NCBI GenBank assembly: GCA_036583965.1 | Contig: JAZBQD010000030.1 | Coordinates: forward strand, 55,615,551-55,679,550 | Direction of reading: 5' to 3' | Source: Prunella strophiata | Taxonomy: Eukaryota; Chordata; Aves; Passeriformes; Prunellidae | DNA: 64,000 nucleotides | Shown here: in pieces, positions 36,801-50,000 of the stretch | Layout of the letters: every line of letters begins with the position of its first letter | Position numbering within the stretch: the first letter of the stretch is position 1 | Notes under the pieces: model-generated | Database searches by the model: none | Told to the model about the DNA's origin: nothing | What the model saw: the letters and a program-made list of their open reading frames with translations, nothing else | Program-made: the position numbers and the translations under genes

Positions 36801-37818
36801 TTTCAGATATTTCAGAATTTCCTAAATATAGCAGTCAGATCACGCAATGCAATGGCTCTGTGATGAGCTGACTAAAGAAATTAATTTGTAAATGTCAAAA
36901 TTGTGCAGATTGTTTCTTTGTGTTGGGATTGCCTGCTCTTCATCAGGATAATCCATGAGTGGATTAACTGACCAATTAACAGCTTCAAACGGCCTTTGGA
37001 CTAATTATTTTTCAATGTTCTTTCAAATTAGGTCACAGCAGATGGGTATATTTATGTCTGATTGACATGTAATTGAGAAGAAATACGTATCTATGTACAT
37101 AGGTGTTTAGATAATAGATGCCTTCACAGAAATGAAGAAGAATTTTTAGAGCATACATTCTACGTCTCTGATTTTTCCTTTCAGCTCCCATAAAGTTTTG
37201 TGTGGTGAATCAGAAGAAGGCCAAACCTAAGCCTGGTTTATGTAACCTTGTTACCTGTGAGCAGGGACCCCTAGAACACAAGGTTGCCTTGCACAAATAA
37301 TCTCTTACCCTTTTAGCCTCAGAGTAAGTACATATAGAAGCCAGGACTGTATTCTTCTGCACTTGTCAAGATGGAGTAATTCCAGGGAATGTGAGTGTTT
37401 GTGATGTTAGCTGGGGCCCTGACACTGTGTCCTGTATTAGGGCATAAGCCTTCCTGGGGACTCAAATCTTTAATTAAAGCATTGGAACACCTTTTGTTAA
37501 ACTAGAGGATAACAACTAACTCTCTGAGATTGATGGAAATTTCTCCTGACACAGTTCATAGTTGTTCTCCAGAAGGAAGGCGTTGCTGTCAGTGAAACAG
37601 AAACTGTCACAGCAGTATGTTTGAGTCAGTCTGCAGACCTCAGAAATAACTGCCTTTGGGGTAAATAATGCAGCAGTAGCAAAAAATAAATAAAAGATGG
37701 CAATATGAGCTAATAAAAAACATGAGAAGAATTCTCAGAAGGTCCAGCTATGAATTGAGTGATCCTGTCAGAGGAATTGCTATATTTCAGTAGTAAATAT
37801 TTCTTCTCTTTTTTTTCT

Positions 37819-37820
<2 letters not shown>

Positions 37821-37849
<29 letters not shown>
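37821..37849. repeat. poly-T tract (29 T)
   Basis: Uninterrupted T run, preceded by another T-rich stretch from 37807. Likely polymorphic in length. Confidence 0.97.
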
Positions 37850-38860
37850 GATGGAACACTTGTGGGAATGGCTTCCTTGATAAAAGTAAAAGTACATTCA
37901 TAGGAAAGACATTAGCGGAGCTTTCTGTATTTTTCTTTTACAATCAGGCAAAGACAAAATCAGTTCAGTGAGTAAGTTGACAGTATGTCAGATAGTTTTT
38001 CTCACTCTACATTCCTACAATCTTGCTTCTTGTGTCAGACCTATTTTCATTGCTGAATGTGATGAAATTGGGAAGTTTTGGTATTCATGTCTTTGTTAGA
38101 GCCTCTTAGTTATTATTAAGGTGCTATTATTACTAAGTGAAAGTGAATTGGAGTTTTTAGTTCCTTTCCTGTAGGGAATTTTGAGTGCCAGACATATTTT
38201 GCATTTAGGGAATGCTGCTTGCTATGTTGTTCAAAAGTATTTCAGACTTAGTGTGTTTTTATTTTTCTATATTTCAGTGCCTTTACATTTACATAATTCA
38301 TTACCAAGTGTAAATTTAAGAAAAAACCTAAGGAGACAGTTTATTTTTAGCCATTCTTTACTGTGTTTGGGTCATAGTAGGTTTCTGAAGAACAGAAATT
38401 AATGATGTATAAGTGCATAGCATATGATTCTGAAAGGAAAATAACATTGATCTGCCATAACCCTTGTAAAATCATTCATACATGTCTGAATGTTATAGCC
38501 TAAGCAAATACAGGAGTTACACATACGCTTAAATTATCAAGCCAATGGAATTAATATTTGATTTACATTTAACTTCTGTAATACATTGCAAATCCCCCAC
38601 TGTATTTCCATAAATATTAAGGCCAACTGTCAAAAAATCAGAAGAAAGATAAAATAAGAAAAAAATTAGAAGATAGACTCAGGATGTCAATTTTTATTTT
38701 AGTTTGGTACTTTCTCTATTTTTTCTGATTATGGTACTTCTGTAATAGCACTTAAATGAACAATAAACTCTTGTAGTGTTTCTTTTCCCCAAAAATATGT
38801 CAATTCTGTCTTCTCTGAAGAATGAGATCATCCTAAGGATTTGTGTGGGCTGCTGATTAT

Positions 38861-38893
38861 TATGGAATACTAAGCACCATTTAGTATTCCATA
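38861..38893. repeat. perfect 13-bp inverted repeat
   Basis: TATGGAATACTAA (38861-38873) and its exact reverse complement (38881-38893) are separated by a 7-nt loop GCACCAT. Confidence 0.93.
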
Positions 38894-41271
38894 TTAAGGG
38901 GTTGTAAGTAATCTCTGCAGAGCCAGAGGATTAACTCGCTCAGCAAAAGTACTGTTTCATGTTACAGTAAAACACCATTTGACATTTTTGTCTTTTCTTG
39001 TGTCATCACCTATGACCATCCACAGCATCACTAGAGATCTTAATTTCCTGGTGTGTTTTGTTCACTTTATTGTTTTTCATTCATTATCTCATAAGTAGCA
39101 AATTTATGATCTGTAAAGCATCCTGTAATTCATCTTCCTTTACATTATTCTTGGCCTATGCTATCCTTGGGTCCTCTCATTGTCTCATCTTTCTATTACT
39201 TTAAAGAGATAACAGTTTAAATTTGACAAGTTCTTCCTCTTTTTACCTTGTATTAATTCCTCAGAACATTTTTCCTTGAGTTATTTCTGACTAATTAGTA
39301 CCTGTGACTGTGAGCTTCATATACTCCAGCATTTGGTTTATGCATTTTAAAAATCTTCTGCATCTGCGACTGTATAGGCTTGAACCAGAAATATTAACTG
39401 ATAGTGGAGGTAGGCTGATACATACAATCTGAGAATGTAGTCCCTAAATAATGTGTGTTCAAGAAACAAAAATCATTGGTTTGTTGTTATTTTTGGATCC
39501 ATTATTGATTTCTCTGCCCAGCATATAAATTGCTTAGACTCATAGGATGACAGTAGAAGTTTTGGTTTTGTGTCCACAGTAGGATTTCTAAGATAATAGA
39601 TTAGTGCTACTGCTTATTTTAGTGATTTAAAAAACTGTATGTTGCAAGTGAATACAATGTTAATGTTGTGACAGGGTTAAATGAAGTGAATGTGGTCCCA
39701 TCTTTGTAACTTTTCCTCTTCTGGATTGAAGTTCAGATCAAGTAGCTAAACATTCGAAGTCTCTCTTTCTGCCCTCTGCTTTATTTCTGTTCATGGAAAC
39801 TGTGTGATAAATCAGTTATGGGCTTAAAGCTAAACAAGAAATTATTAGTGATTCGGGACAGAAATCCTGCTGACAGCAGTTTCAAATAAAGGAAATGTGC
39901 AAGTTATCCCCTCAGTTTAAAACTGTGTTTGGAAGCTGGCCACTTAATAGTGTGCTGCTAACAGTACTGTTTGATTTCCTGTACCCATGGAGCTTATCAG
40001 AATTGTTGGTTTTTACAAGGTGTTGCAAAATTAAAGATAGAACTACGTGGATGTTTGGAAGAGTGAGTCAGCTAGGCTTAAGCAAACAGTTTTATTACAC
40101 AGCACAGCTGTGAAAGGTAAGAGATTTTTGTTGTATCAAATGTTGCATACAGTGCAAATGTTACCAACCTTACCAATGGACCAGTATGTGGATCTCAAGC
40201 AATGTTAAGAGAGGTTTTCCTGATGAGTTTTGTCCTGTGATCAACCCATCATTCTTTAGACACAGACTAGTCCAAATTTTGAAATACAGGAGGAAAAGGA
40301 TGGCAAAACCAGCTTGCCCTAAGATTGAATTTCCTGTTGCCCATGAAAGCATGGGAGTCATGGGGACCTTCTGTCATGACCACGTCTGGATTATTCTCTA
40401 GCTCATTGGTCCATCTGAACCCCAAAGTAAATGGGGTTGATTATACAGATCATGACAAAGGTCTGAGCAAGTATTTTATACAATCAGGAGGAGCTTTCCG
40501 TAGGTTATGGACATAATTTATGTAGGTGAATCCATTGTGGTGATATCTGTTGCTTCACCTTTCTGAATTGTAACTGTTTCTTATTTATCTGTACATTCAG
40601 TGGTGGTTAAAATAGATCAAATCGTGTAGATTAAGGAATATTCTCATTACAGGTTTTAATTAGCACTATTTTAAATTTGAAGAAAAGGTAATTGAGCAAT
40701 TCAAACACTGAATAAAATTTCAGAAAGGAACTCTGCTACTGAAGCCTCTGTCCTGTCTAAGAGCTTGTACTGTTCATGAGATAAAATGCAGCAAGCCAGT
40801 AGGGCTTAGAACTAAAAATAATTGATTTTAAGGAATTCCACAATAGGTTGTTGATTTGTTTGTTTGTAGTTTTTTTTGCATGATATGTGGATGATATGTG
40901 GAGAAGAACAGGTAAAACAGTAACAATTCCTGTTTGGCGCATAATGACAGTTTCAGCATACTAAACTAGAAATAGTAACATCAGTATCATGCCTGCATAC
41001 AAAAAATACTGATTCTCTTCTCAGTGGTTTTGTTTTCAGGGTTTATGAGAAATGGAGAACTACTGTAAAAGTCTTGGCAGAGGCAAGGGTACTCACATTT
41101 GACCACTAAGCGAGTGCACTGTTGTTTCCAGTTATTCAAGTATTCTAAAAAAAGATATTTTTTTCCTTATAGAAGGAGACTATTCAGTTTTTCATTATTC
41201 ATTTTGCATTTTATTGTAACTAAAATTCCTGTGTATTTTTAATTAATGCCATCTGTTTTTCCACCTTTCAG

Positions 41272-41347
41272 AGATACCACTGTACAAAGCCTTACCCTAC
41301 AACCTTCTGTAAAGGATGGTGTTATTATGTATGAAGATTCACCACTG
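41272..41347 (+). CDS. VWA8: VWA8 exon 9 of window (AAA module 3, before Walker B)
   Basis: 76 nt, completing the arginine codon and ending in phase 0 (CCACTG|GTCAGT). It encodes DTTVQSLTLQPSVKDGVIMY then EDSPL, matching human 'DTTVQTLTLQPSVKDG'. The donor GTCAGT is weaker than the others. Confidence 0.95.
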
Positions 41348-41963
41348 GTCAGTAGTAGAATTTGGATTTTGTATTTGGAATTTTTTTTTATTTAAAATAT
41401 TGGTCATTTGATTTTTCATGACACAGTGAGTGAGCATAACAACAAACATTTTATTAATTTTTATTTGGTCACACTTGTCATATTTGCTTTGCCAAACGTG
41501 AATAAGATGATAATCTTGGGAGTCCCCCCACACAGAATGAGTATGGGAAATAATTTTGTTTCAACCTGACAGACACATTCTAACTGGTAGAGTGGTATTT
41601 GCCTCCTTCTCCTTTGTAGCACCTTACACCTACATGCTAAGTTGGGCTCCAAACAGCTGTTGCAGCCATTCTTCAGTTCTTTCAGCTACAGGTTGAAAGT
41701 CTAGATGCAAACTAGCTTTGCACTTCTTTGTCTGCACTCTGAGTCATTCACAGTCAGGCTCCCCACTTCCCTCCTTTGAAACACCCAACTTTCACCTGCC
41801 TCCTCTTCCTTCTGTTGAGGTTAAGTCACAGCTTATCCCCGTTCTGAGTCCCTTTCTTGTCTCAGTGCCACCAAGGAGTCGCTGCTGCTCACTGAGAAAT
41901 CAGTAAAGCAGCTCCTTGCAGGGTTTTGGCCAGCAGTGATGTTATGATTCCTTTCTCTTCTAG
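41348..41963 (+). other. VWA8: VWA8 intron, 616 bp
   Basis: No repeat recognised. It ends in TTTCTCTTCTAG immediately followed by GTAAAA, the first bases of exon 10. Confidence 0.9.
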
Positions 41964-42099
41964 GTAAAAGCAGTGAAGTTTGGACACATTTTGGTAATTG
42001 ATGAGGCGGACAAAGCACCAACAAATGTCACCTGTATCTTAAAAACTTTAGTAGAAAGTGGGGAAATGGTTTTGTCAGATGGAAGGCGAATTGTTGCCA
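41964..42099 (+). CDS. VWA8: VWA8 exon 10 of window (AAA module 3, Walker B)
   Basis: 136 nt: 45 codons plus one base (GCCA|GTAAGT). It encodes VKAVKFGHILVIDEADKAPT then NVTCILKTLVESGEMVLSDG. The hydrophobic strand HILVIDEAD is an intact Walker B with the catalytic glutamate; 'GEMVLSDGRRI' is the following DG loop. Very close to human VWA8. Confidence 0.97.
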
Positions 42100-43407
42100 G
42101 TAAGTAGCGAAAAAGTGTTTTCATCATTTACAGTAAAATGTAACATGTTGCTGGTTTTCGGTTGCTGAGTAGCAACACAGACCAGTCCAAATGGATAAAT
42201 TGTTTGTTGCTAAGAAATTAACAGTTAAAAGAATTTACAGTCATTTTCTCTACTACTTTCGCAATAGCCACTAAGGTTTTTTTTAAATTAGCATTCTAGT
42301 GAATTTTGCTGAAGAACTAAAGAAAACCTAAACCTAGAAAGTGTAACTTGACCTCTCTGCTTCTTATTCACCATAATAAATAAAAGATCTGGTTGAGAAA
42401 ATTATGATCTTGGTTATGCCCATCTAGACAGTTGGGATATCGTTGGACCAGGTCTAAAATGAAGATATATCTAGGGTAAAATTCTTAAGGGTTTTATCTA
42501 ATCAAGTATTGCGTATGCTTATTTCTTTATATGCGTACTTCATTATTTAAATGAGGCTATCTGTAGTTTGGTAGAATTTATTTCATCTGAGTTCCAGGAA
42601 ATAAATATTTTTCATTATTTTTCAAAAAAAGACCATTTGTGAAGGTATCTCTTGATGCTGCTAGATACCATACTTTTATAATTAGTTTCATTTTAACAAT
42701 ATTGGGAATAATGTTTGAGTGTAGTAATCATTCAATACTCATGTGGCACACCTGAGTGCTTGTCATTATAAACTCTAGGTGGGCTTATTCTAAAATATTT
42801 TGCTAGCCAGTCCTAATTATTACTGTATTCTTTTAGAGGCAATTAAAGGATTCCTAAACACCATGTGCCACTGAAATCATGCTGAAAGAAAACAAGGTTC
42901 TGAATAGGACCAGTCTGAGTAGTTTTGGAGAACCAGAGTCTTCACATATGTTAAATAATGTATCTCTGTCTTCTCACAAATTTTGTAGTAACCAGGAGGA
43001 ATTTCAGTCCTGTCTTCCCAGATCAAATAATGTCAGACATATATAAAGTCACATTTTATTCACCATTGGCTTCACCATTTTAGTGAAATTAAATATAAAC
43101 AGGTAGTCTGCACCCCAAGAACAGTGGATGCATTTTTATGTTTTTTTTCAATTAAACACTTTGGTTAAATTTTTGTGAAACAAACTATGAAGCTTTAAAA
43201 TGAAAACTAGAAAACTCAGTTGAAGGACATGTAAGAAGTTATTGAGCCTTTTTTTTGTAACTGTTCTTCTAATTCTGAGAAGAATGTAATTAAATTAGAA
43301 GAATTTTTATTCTAATTCTAAGAATTCTTTACCTAATCTAATTATGTTCATTCATTCAGTATTGCAAAGCTTAAATATGCAAGTAATACATTTTATTTCT
43401 TTTCCAG
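42100..43407 (+). other. VWA8: VWA8 intron, 1.3 kb
   Basis: Ordinary AT-rich intron with a short hairpin-forming AATTAGAA...TTCTAATT motif around 43285-43315. Acceptor TTCTTTTCCAG. Confidence 0.88.
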
Positions 43408-43527
43408 ATCATGCTCATGTAGAGGGGAGAGAAAACGTAATAGTTATTCATCCTGATTTTAGAATGATAGTTCTGGCAAATAGGCCTGGATTTCCTTTCT
43501 TGGGTAATGACTTTTTTGGCACATTAG
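43408..43527 (+). CDS. VWA8: VWA8 exon 11 of window (AAA module 3, sensor 1)
   Basis: 120 nt: two bases complete an asparagine codon, then 39 codons and one trailing base (TTAG|GTAAGT). It encodes HAHVEGRENVIVIHPDFRMI then VLANRPGFPFLGNDFFGTL. The 'HPDFRMIVLANRP' strand carries the sensor-1 asparagine of this AAA module, and 'GFPFLGNDFF' is a VWA8 hallmark. Confidence 0.97.
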
Positions 43528-45418
43528 GTAAGTGATTCATATTAATTTATGATCTTTAATAGACTTGACTAATAGAATATCTAGTCTTTATTAATTAGAT
43601 TTCATGAGGAGAAGGGGCCTTGTGCATATTGATACTTTGTTTCACATAAGACATTAAGACCATAATGTAAATTTATGTACCTTAATAAAAGTGCCCAAAC
43701 TTGCCCTGAATGGAAAAGCTGTATGTGATCATCTGTGTTAAAACAATTTGGTTTTATGGCATCTGGATGGACATTGCAGACACAAGGTTATGGAAGTCTT
43801 TGTTAATGAGTGTATAAAGTATACAAATACTGCACACAGATTAACTGTAAGCTTGACGCCTGACAGCTCTCTCAACTGCTTGCTATTTTTTTTCCCTGTA
43901 TCAAATAAGCCACAGCTTGGGTACTGTCCTGTTTGGTACAAGAGATGGTAGATTGATGGATGGTTCTTTTCTTTGCTTTCAGCAGTAAAGGCTGTATTTT
44001 TTGCTGCTATCACTGTGCTACCTGCTTCTTAATCTTTATTTGCTCCTCCATGCATATGGCTTTAGTAAAATACATATGTATGACAAGATACTGAATTTAT
44101 ACCCGAATCAGGTAAAGTGTCCAAATTTCACATCAACGATTTTCATATCAACAGAAGCCTTATTTTGGAAAGCTCCTGGTAGGTCCCAGAAATTCTGTGT
44201 GACAGCAAAGGTTCCCTAGAGCTTCATCTCACAGCAAAAACAAGAAATTAAGTTGCACATGGGCAAGTAGTGAATAATTCATTGGCCTGTACAGCCCAGT
44301 CTTAGTCTAAGTGGGCCTCTGGCAAGGTTTTGTCATTGTTGCTACATGATGGCTGTGAACTGAATACCCTCCAGACTCCACTGACTGTATTATCTGTGTT
44401 AGCTTGGCCATTTATATGCAGGAACCTTAATTTATGTGGTTTTGCCTGTTAACTTTGGCCATAATGCTTAATCTTTCTTAATGCAAGAAATAACATACTC
44501 AAAAAAGCAGTTGCAAACCCAGTTCCATATGACCTAGCAGTTCTTTGTTTTTCAGGTGAGGTTCCCACTGAATGGACATTCTCTGTCTGAAACTCATTGG
44601 CTCTGAATTTCACCAAGCTATGTTGCCCCAAGAGAATTTACTGTAGTATTTCTTTTTCATAGCCTAGTTTCCTTCCTTACATAGACCCTTTAAACAAAAC
44701 CAATCATCCCAGTGTTAACTGCTTTTGATCCACATGGCAGAGGTGTGGTTGAGATTTTGGGGTTCTTTATTGATATTATTTTTCCAGCTTAGGGTCTCTT
44801 CTGCTTTTAGTTCAAGTCCTTTTTCTGCAGGATCTGATCATGCTTCTTCAAAGTTTTGTACAAATATTCAGAGACTGTTTATGAATAAACTTGATTTATA
44901 GATTATATGTTTGGGATCAATATAATGCCAATGTATGGAAAGAGTATCTTGCCAAATTTCTTACCATACTTCAAGACAGGCAGGGAGAAAAGATGACATA
45001 AATTGAGTATTTCCTCTAGACCTCTTATTTGGGTTTGCATTAGGGACCTTTCAAGATTTCCCTGGATTCTATGGTGTTTTGCAGGAGTTCAAAAATGGGT
45101 TCCATTCAACCAGTTATGTTTTCTTAATTTTTTTTATTTTTCCTTGCATTCATTAGACTTGTTTCTTCTTGAAGTTAATTTCTCTCTTATGATATCAGCT
45201 TCATTAAAATGACAGGAGAGATCTCTGTGTTTCCAGAAACCTTAATTTTCTTCATAGCTTGTACTTTGTGTTTTTCACACTCTTAGCAACTTGGTACTCA
45301 GCATTCTTTTGAGTCATATCTTTTCTATTAAAGGTCCAGTGTTAAACTTAAAGGGGCTGTTGTAATGCTACTTCTTTATAAGTTATCTAACTTTGTGCTT
45401 TTTCTTTTCTCTTTGCAG
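43528..45418 (+). other. VWA8: VWA8 intron, 1.9 kb
   Basis: No transposable element recognised. Includes a juxtaposed acceptor-donor motif at 44555|44556. Acceptor: long TTTCTTTTCTCTTTGCAG. Confidence 0.88.
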
Positions 45419-45624
45419 GGGACATTTTTAGTTGCCATGCTGTTGATAATCCCAAACCACAGTCAGAGCTGGCAATGCTTAAACAGTATGGTCCTGATGT
45501 TCCAGAGGCAATTCTGCAGAAACTGGTAGCTGCTTTTGGAGAGCTCAGGAGTTTAGCTGACCAAGGAATTATTAACTACCCCTATTCAACTAGAGAAGTT
45601 GTGAATATTGTAAAACATCTACAG
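45419..45624 (+). CDS. VWA8: VWA8 exon 12 of window (AAA module 3, arginine-finger and helical lid)
   Basis: 206 nt, the largest exon here. Two bases complete the glycine codon, then 68 codons to a phase-0 donor (CTACAG|GTACAG). Segments: DIFSCHAVDNPKPQSELAML, QYGPDVPEAILQKLVAAFGE, ADQGIINYPYSTREVVNIVK. 'DIFSCHAV' follows the sensor strand; the 'YSTREVVNIVKHL' helix is the sensor-2-type segment. Almost identical to human VWA8. Confidence 0.97.
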
Positions 45625-47000
45625 GTACAGTACATCAGATTTAATTGAAAACTTTAGTTCATCAACTTTTTTAATGCCTGAAGGTTTCAGAAAGAAGATG
45701 CTGTTATTGTTCATGCATTTTTATTTAATTCTTGTGAAACACTTCACATTTTGAAAGAAGCATAATATTAAAGATGCTCAGATAGTCAGAGGGTAGGGAT
45801 CACAGATGTACACGGGCAGATATTTTTTCTGCATATTTATTTATAGATAGAAAAAAAAAAAACCCTGTAAATCTGTTTTTCTACTGTGTGAGGAAAAAAA
45901 AATTCGCATACTGTGAATACTGTGTGCAACGTTCATGCTGGCCCTCATTATAAAACTCCATATTCAACATATAATACTTCCAGGACAGTGCAACTGTTCA
46001 TTTTATTCTGCTATAAAATTTGTGGGTTTAATCCTTTACTGTGAAAAAACAAATTCCTGCTGCATAACATAATGCATCTGTAGTGGATTTTTTCTATGGA
46101 AAATGCTAGATGGATAACAACTCACCAAGGGAATATGTAGGATTCATGATTACTTCCTACACACATTTAACTGTAAAATTGTGAAATCTGATTTAATGAT
46201 GACCTGGTTTTTAAATATTAAAGTCTGACTTCTGTCTTTATAAATTGAAGGATGTTTTTTGCCTGAAGTATTTGAAAGTGTCTTAATGCTCTTTGAAATA
46301 GCAGTGCTTTTGTTTTGTTCTGTTTATAGTTCTAAAATTGGTAATATGTTAATTTATAGACCATTTCTTGAATTATTGAATCCTAGATATTTTTTTTAAA
46401 ATAGTGGAAATTATTGTAATTAATACAATTAGAGTAATATTTCTCATAAATTTTGACCTACTACTCCTGTGTTTTATACTGCATAGTATTAGCAGGATTG
46501 CATGATAGTTTTGCATTTGTGGTCATGAACATATCCACACATATTCAGCCAAATACACAGACATTCAGATCCTGCAGGGTGGAATTACTACTTCTAAAAG
46601 TCTTCATCTAAATTTCTGGGGAGGATAGATTTTTTTGCTCTGTAGTCTCTAGAGTGTGAGAAGATCTCAAGACAAACTGGTACTACTATGTTATCAATAA
46701 TATAAAGAAAAAATAATGCTCTGTAGCTTTGTACTAAGGGTTAAGAAGATTCAGACCTAAAGACTGAGGAATCCAGATAAATACATAAGCAAAGCAGTCT
46801 ATTAGGATCCATTACCAGCTGATAGGTATTTGTTTACTGAGCTGATAGAACATGTACATGCTGATCTCTAAACACACAGTTACATTCAAAATGACAGTGG
46901 AAAAATTACAGACTTGAGGAATATTTGCTGTGCTGCTGAGAAGCTAATTTTTTAGGGTGTTTATTAAATTAATTCCTTTTTGTCTTCATACCTTTCTGCT

Positions 47001-47033
47001 CTTCCTACCTTCCTTCCTATCTTCCTTCCTTCA
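47001..47033. repeat. CTTC/CCTT simple repeat
   Basis: Imperfect TTCC/CTTC tetranucleotide run on the + strand, interrupted by TATC. Confidence 0.9.
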
Positions 47034-50000
47034 TCATCTATCTCCAAGTAACCTGAAGTTGTACGGATTTCTGTTGGTAACCAGTGCAGAAACATAAGAC
47101 TTAATTCTTCTTTTATTTGAGTGTGAACAGCAGCTAACTGGAGATTGAAAGAGCTGCATTGCTAATTGACTTAAGGGCTCTTACTGTCTGCTTCTGTCTC
47201 CTTCACTTAAGCAGATTAGTACGGTCACTTCAACCTGGACGCTGGGTGCAGTTCAGGGGGGAAGTTTCCCATCTGCTAAGCTTTCGCCTCTTTCAAAGTG
47301 TAAATATCCAAATACCTCTCCAACATGCATCTTTGACTTGTTTTGTAACATTTATTTTCAAGATCCCAGTCTCCTAGCAAGAATGCAACATTTTGTTTAC
47401 TGTAACTTGGTTTTCAATCTGAATAATAATAAAAATGGGGAGTAGCCAAATGTAAACAATGAATATAAACATAATGGTTGTTCCAAAGTAAGAAACCTTT
47501 AGGTCTTCAGGTAGAGAAGAAAGAGGAAGGAGGGAAATGAGTCAATAAAATTGCTGGTCCTTAGGAAGGAAGGAGGGAAGTTAGTCATGTTGTTAAACAA
47601 TTTCCCTTACAGCAGTTCCACAGCCCTGCTCTCTTTGTACTATTGTGTTGATTTCTTTCACATAATTTTGGAATTTTTTGCTTGTGTAAAAAAAGGCTGG
47701 ATGTTTTAGGAGGAAAAAATTGCTTTTGATTACTCTTGTCTGAGAGCACATCTGAGCATCAGGACTAGTCAGTTAAAAATATACTGATTGCTATGGTATG
47801 AGCATATTGTTAGGCTAATCTCTGACTCTGACTAATTGTGATCTTCAGCATTTAAGATACACATAGGGAGTGCAGTTACAAGATTATCCTGCCCTAAAGA
47901 TTATGCAAGTAGGGAACGTGTAGTAATTTAGTTGTATCTTAGACATTGTTCAGAGCTAGGTTGCCTCTGTACTAACTTTTCCTTAGGGAAAGGTTTTTTT
48001 GGTGATGCTTGACACACCAAACTATTTTGAAGACCCAAAACTGCAGGCATAGGGAGACTTGTCTAATGCAGGTACCTACTTGATTGCTGCAACTTTTTCT
48101 CCTCACATTCTGTATCAGGAATTTGGGTCTTGCAGCTCTAGTTGGCAGGTGATCTGGATACAGCTTTTTTGTCTTGCTTGCCTCCAGTTTTCAGAGTGTC
48201 AAATGTCAAAAGTCTTTATGTTAATAGTAGCTTATGGGTAAACTCTGTTGGGTTACTATAAGGTGCCTGTAACCAGGGTATGCTGTGACTGCTTCTCTGC
48301 AATCTAATACACTGTTTTTCATGAGACCTTGGTAGATGTAAATCAGGAAGGCCACATTAGTCTAGATAAAATGGCAATAGCTTTTTTACTAACTCTTCTT
48401 TAGTTTCAGAAAGCTGAGGTTTTTTTTTTTTTTCCTCAGTCATCTTTCTTGTTTATGTCTGAGATTGCTTCCTAATAGTAGGCACTAGTATAACAGTTTT
48501 TGAGCAGTAAATGCCTAAGAAAACTTCTGGCCCCTAAGTCTATTCATCATCAGATTTTAAGGCCTATTCAGTAAGCTTTTGTGGTAAGATAGTGCCTTTT
48601 TTAATATTCAGCCTAATCTCAAAAGGAAACTAGACTCATCAAGTAACAGTTTATGTTTATTCCCTTCTCAATTTGCTGCCTAATAAACTTTTACCCTTTT
48701 GGCCAGTCACAATGGATCTCAGTTATCAATTTCAAAGATAATTAGGTTTCTGCTGGTTTAATCAAAATCAGTGGCTATGTGACAGAGAGGAACTGATTGA
48801 AATTGCAGGGGGAGATTTCAGCTGTTCGGCAGTAGATGATGCCCACTAAAGACATGAGTACTGGATAATCCATTAGCATGTCTGTCACTCAGGATGAGCC
48901 ATAGACATGGTGCTTCTGGCCCTGCTGAAGGACAGCTGAGGAGGCACAGAGAGAGCTGGCACTGCTCAGTAAAAGGGCAAAGGGCATAGGGGGAAACCAA
49001 GAGCACAGGGGAACAAACAGATATCTGAAGGCACCAAGATACATAGGGATGTGAATGTTAGTGAGAACACAAGGCAGAAGTCTAAAACAAAAAGTCTGGA
49101 CTCATTACAGACTGAATACTAGATAATTTATCACTTTCTTTTCAGGGCAGTGGTAGAAGTACAGTAGAGCTCAATGGCTATAACACATTTGAATTAAGAT
49201 TCTTGATTTCTACTGGAAATTATACAATTTTGCTCATAGATTTTACACAGACTGTAGCAATACACATCCTCATGGAATGTTAGATCCAAAAAATACAGCT
49301 TTTTCACCAAGGGGAATTCTCTATCAAACAAAGCATACAATATATAAATAAAAATTGTTGAAAGCAAAAAACTGTGTTACTTACTATTTTAAGGAATAGC
49401 CAAGAATCTAAGTTGTGGAAATAATCTAAGGTACACACAGAAGTATTAGTTGTAAGGGGAATAATCAGTGAATGGCAACCAGACAGACTGATAAGAGATC
49501 AATATTTTCTCAAGTAATCTCATTTTAAAAATCAATAGAAACCAAATGATTTTTTTTTTTTTTGATGTTCAGTTCAAGCCTCAAACAGTCAAACTTTTTT
49601 GGGGGTTTTCTTGTCTTTTTCTTTTTTTCCCTTTAAGTGAACTGTCATTTCCTTTCTTCAGTAAGCAGTTGTCCAAGCAGTTATTAAAGAGGGATTGGAT
49701 TTGTTCTGGTTGAAACAGGAGAATCATAATTTTTTTTTTAATTACTGAAGTAGAGGACCTTTGTACGAGTGGCTTGTGTTTCCAGAAGCCATCTGTTGTA
49801 CCTCAGGAAATTTTTTATGATGTCCTGCTGACACAAGAGGCATGGGACTGTTGAGGCAATTCATTGCAGAAAAGTGTATTGATATCAGATGTTATGCAGG
49901 GATTCAGAAAACTGCAGACATACTTGGAGACTTCTAGGGAAAACTGGATATTATTTGAAGTACTTGACCAAGGTTTCTGCAGTACCTAGTGCAAGGAGGT

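Larger units (their letters stand above)
29215..41271 (+). other. VWA8: VWA8 intron, 12.1 kb
   Basis: Longest intron. Holds a possible decayed coding segment (31521-32073), CR1 pieces (32114 and 33745), a G/T-rich tract (33018-33080), a 29-T run (37821-37849) and a perfect hairpin (38861-38893). Between 34000 and 37700 and from 39000 to 41250 nothing could be identified. Confidence 0.86.
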
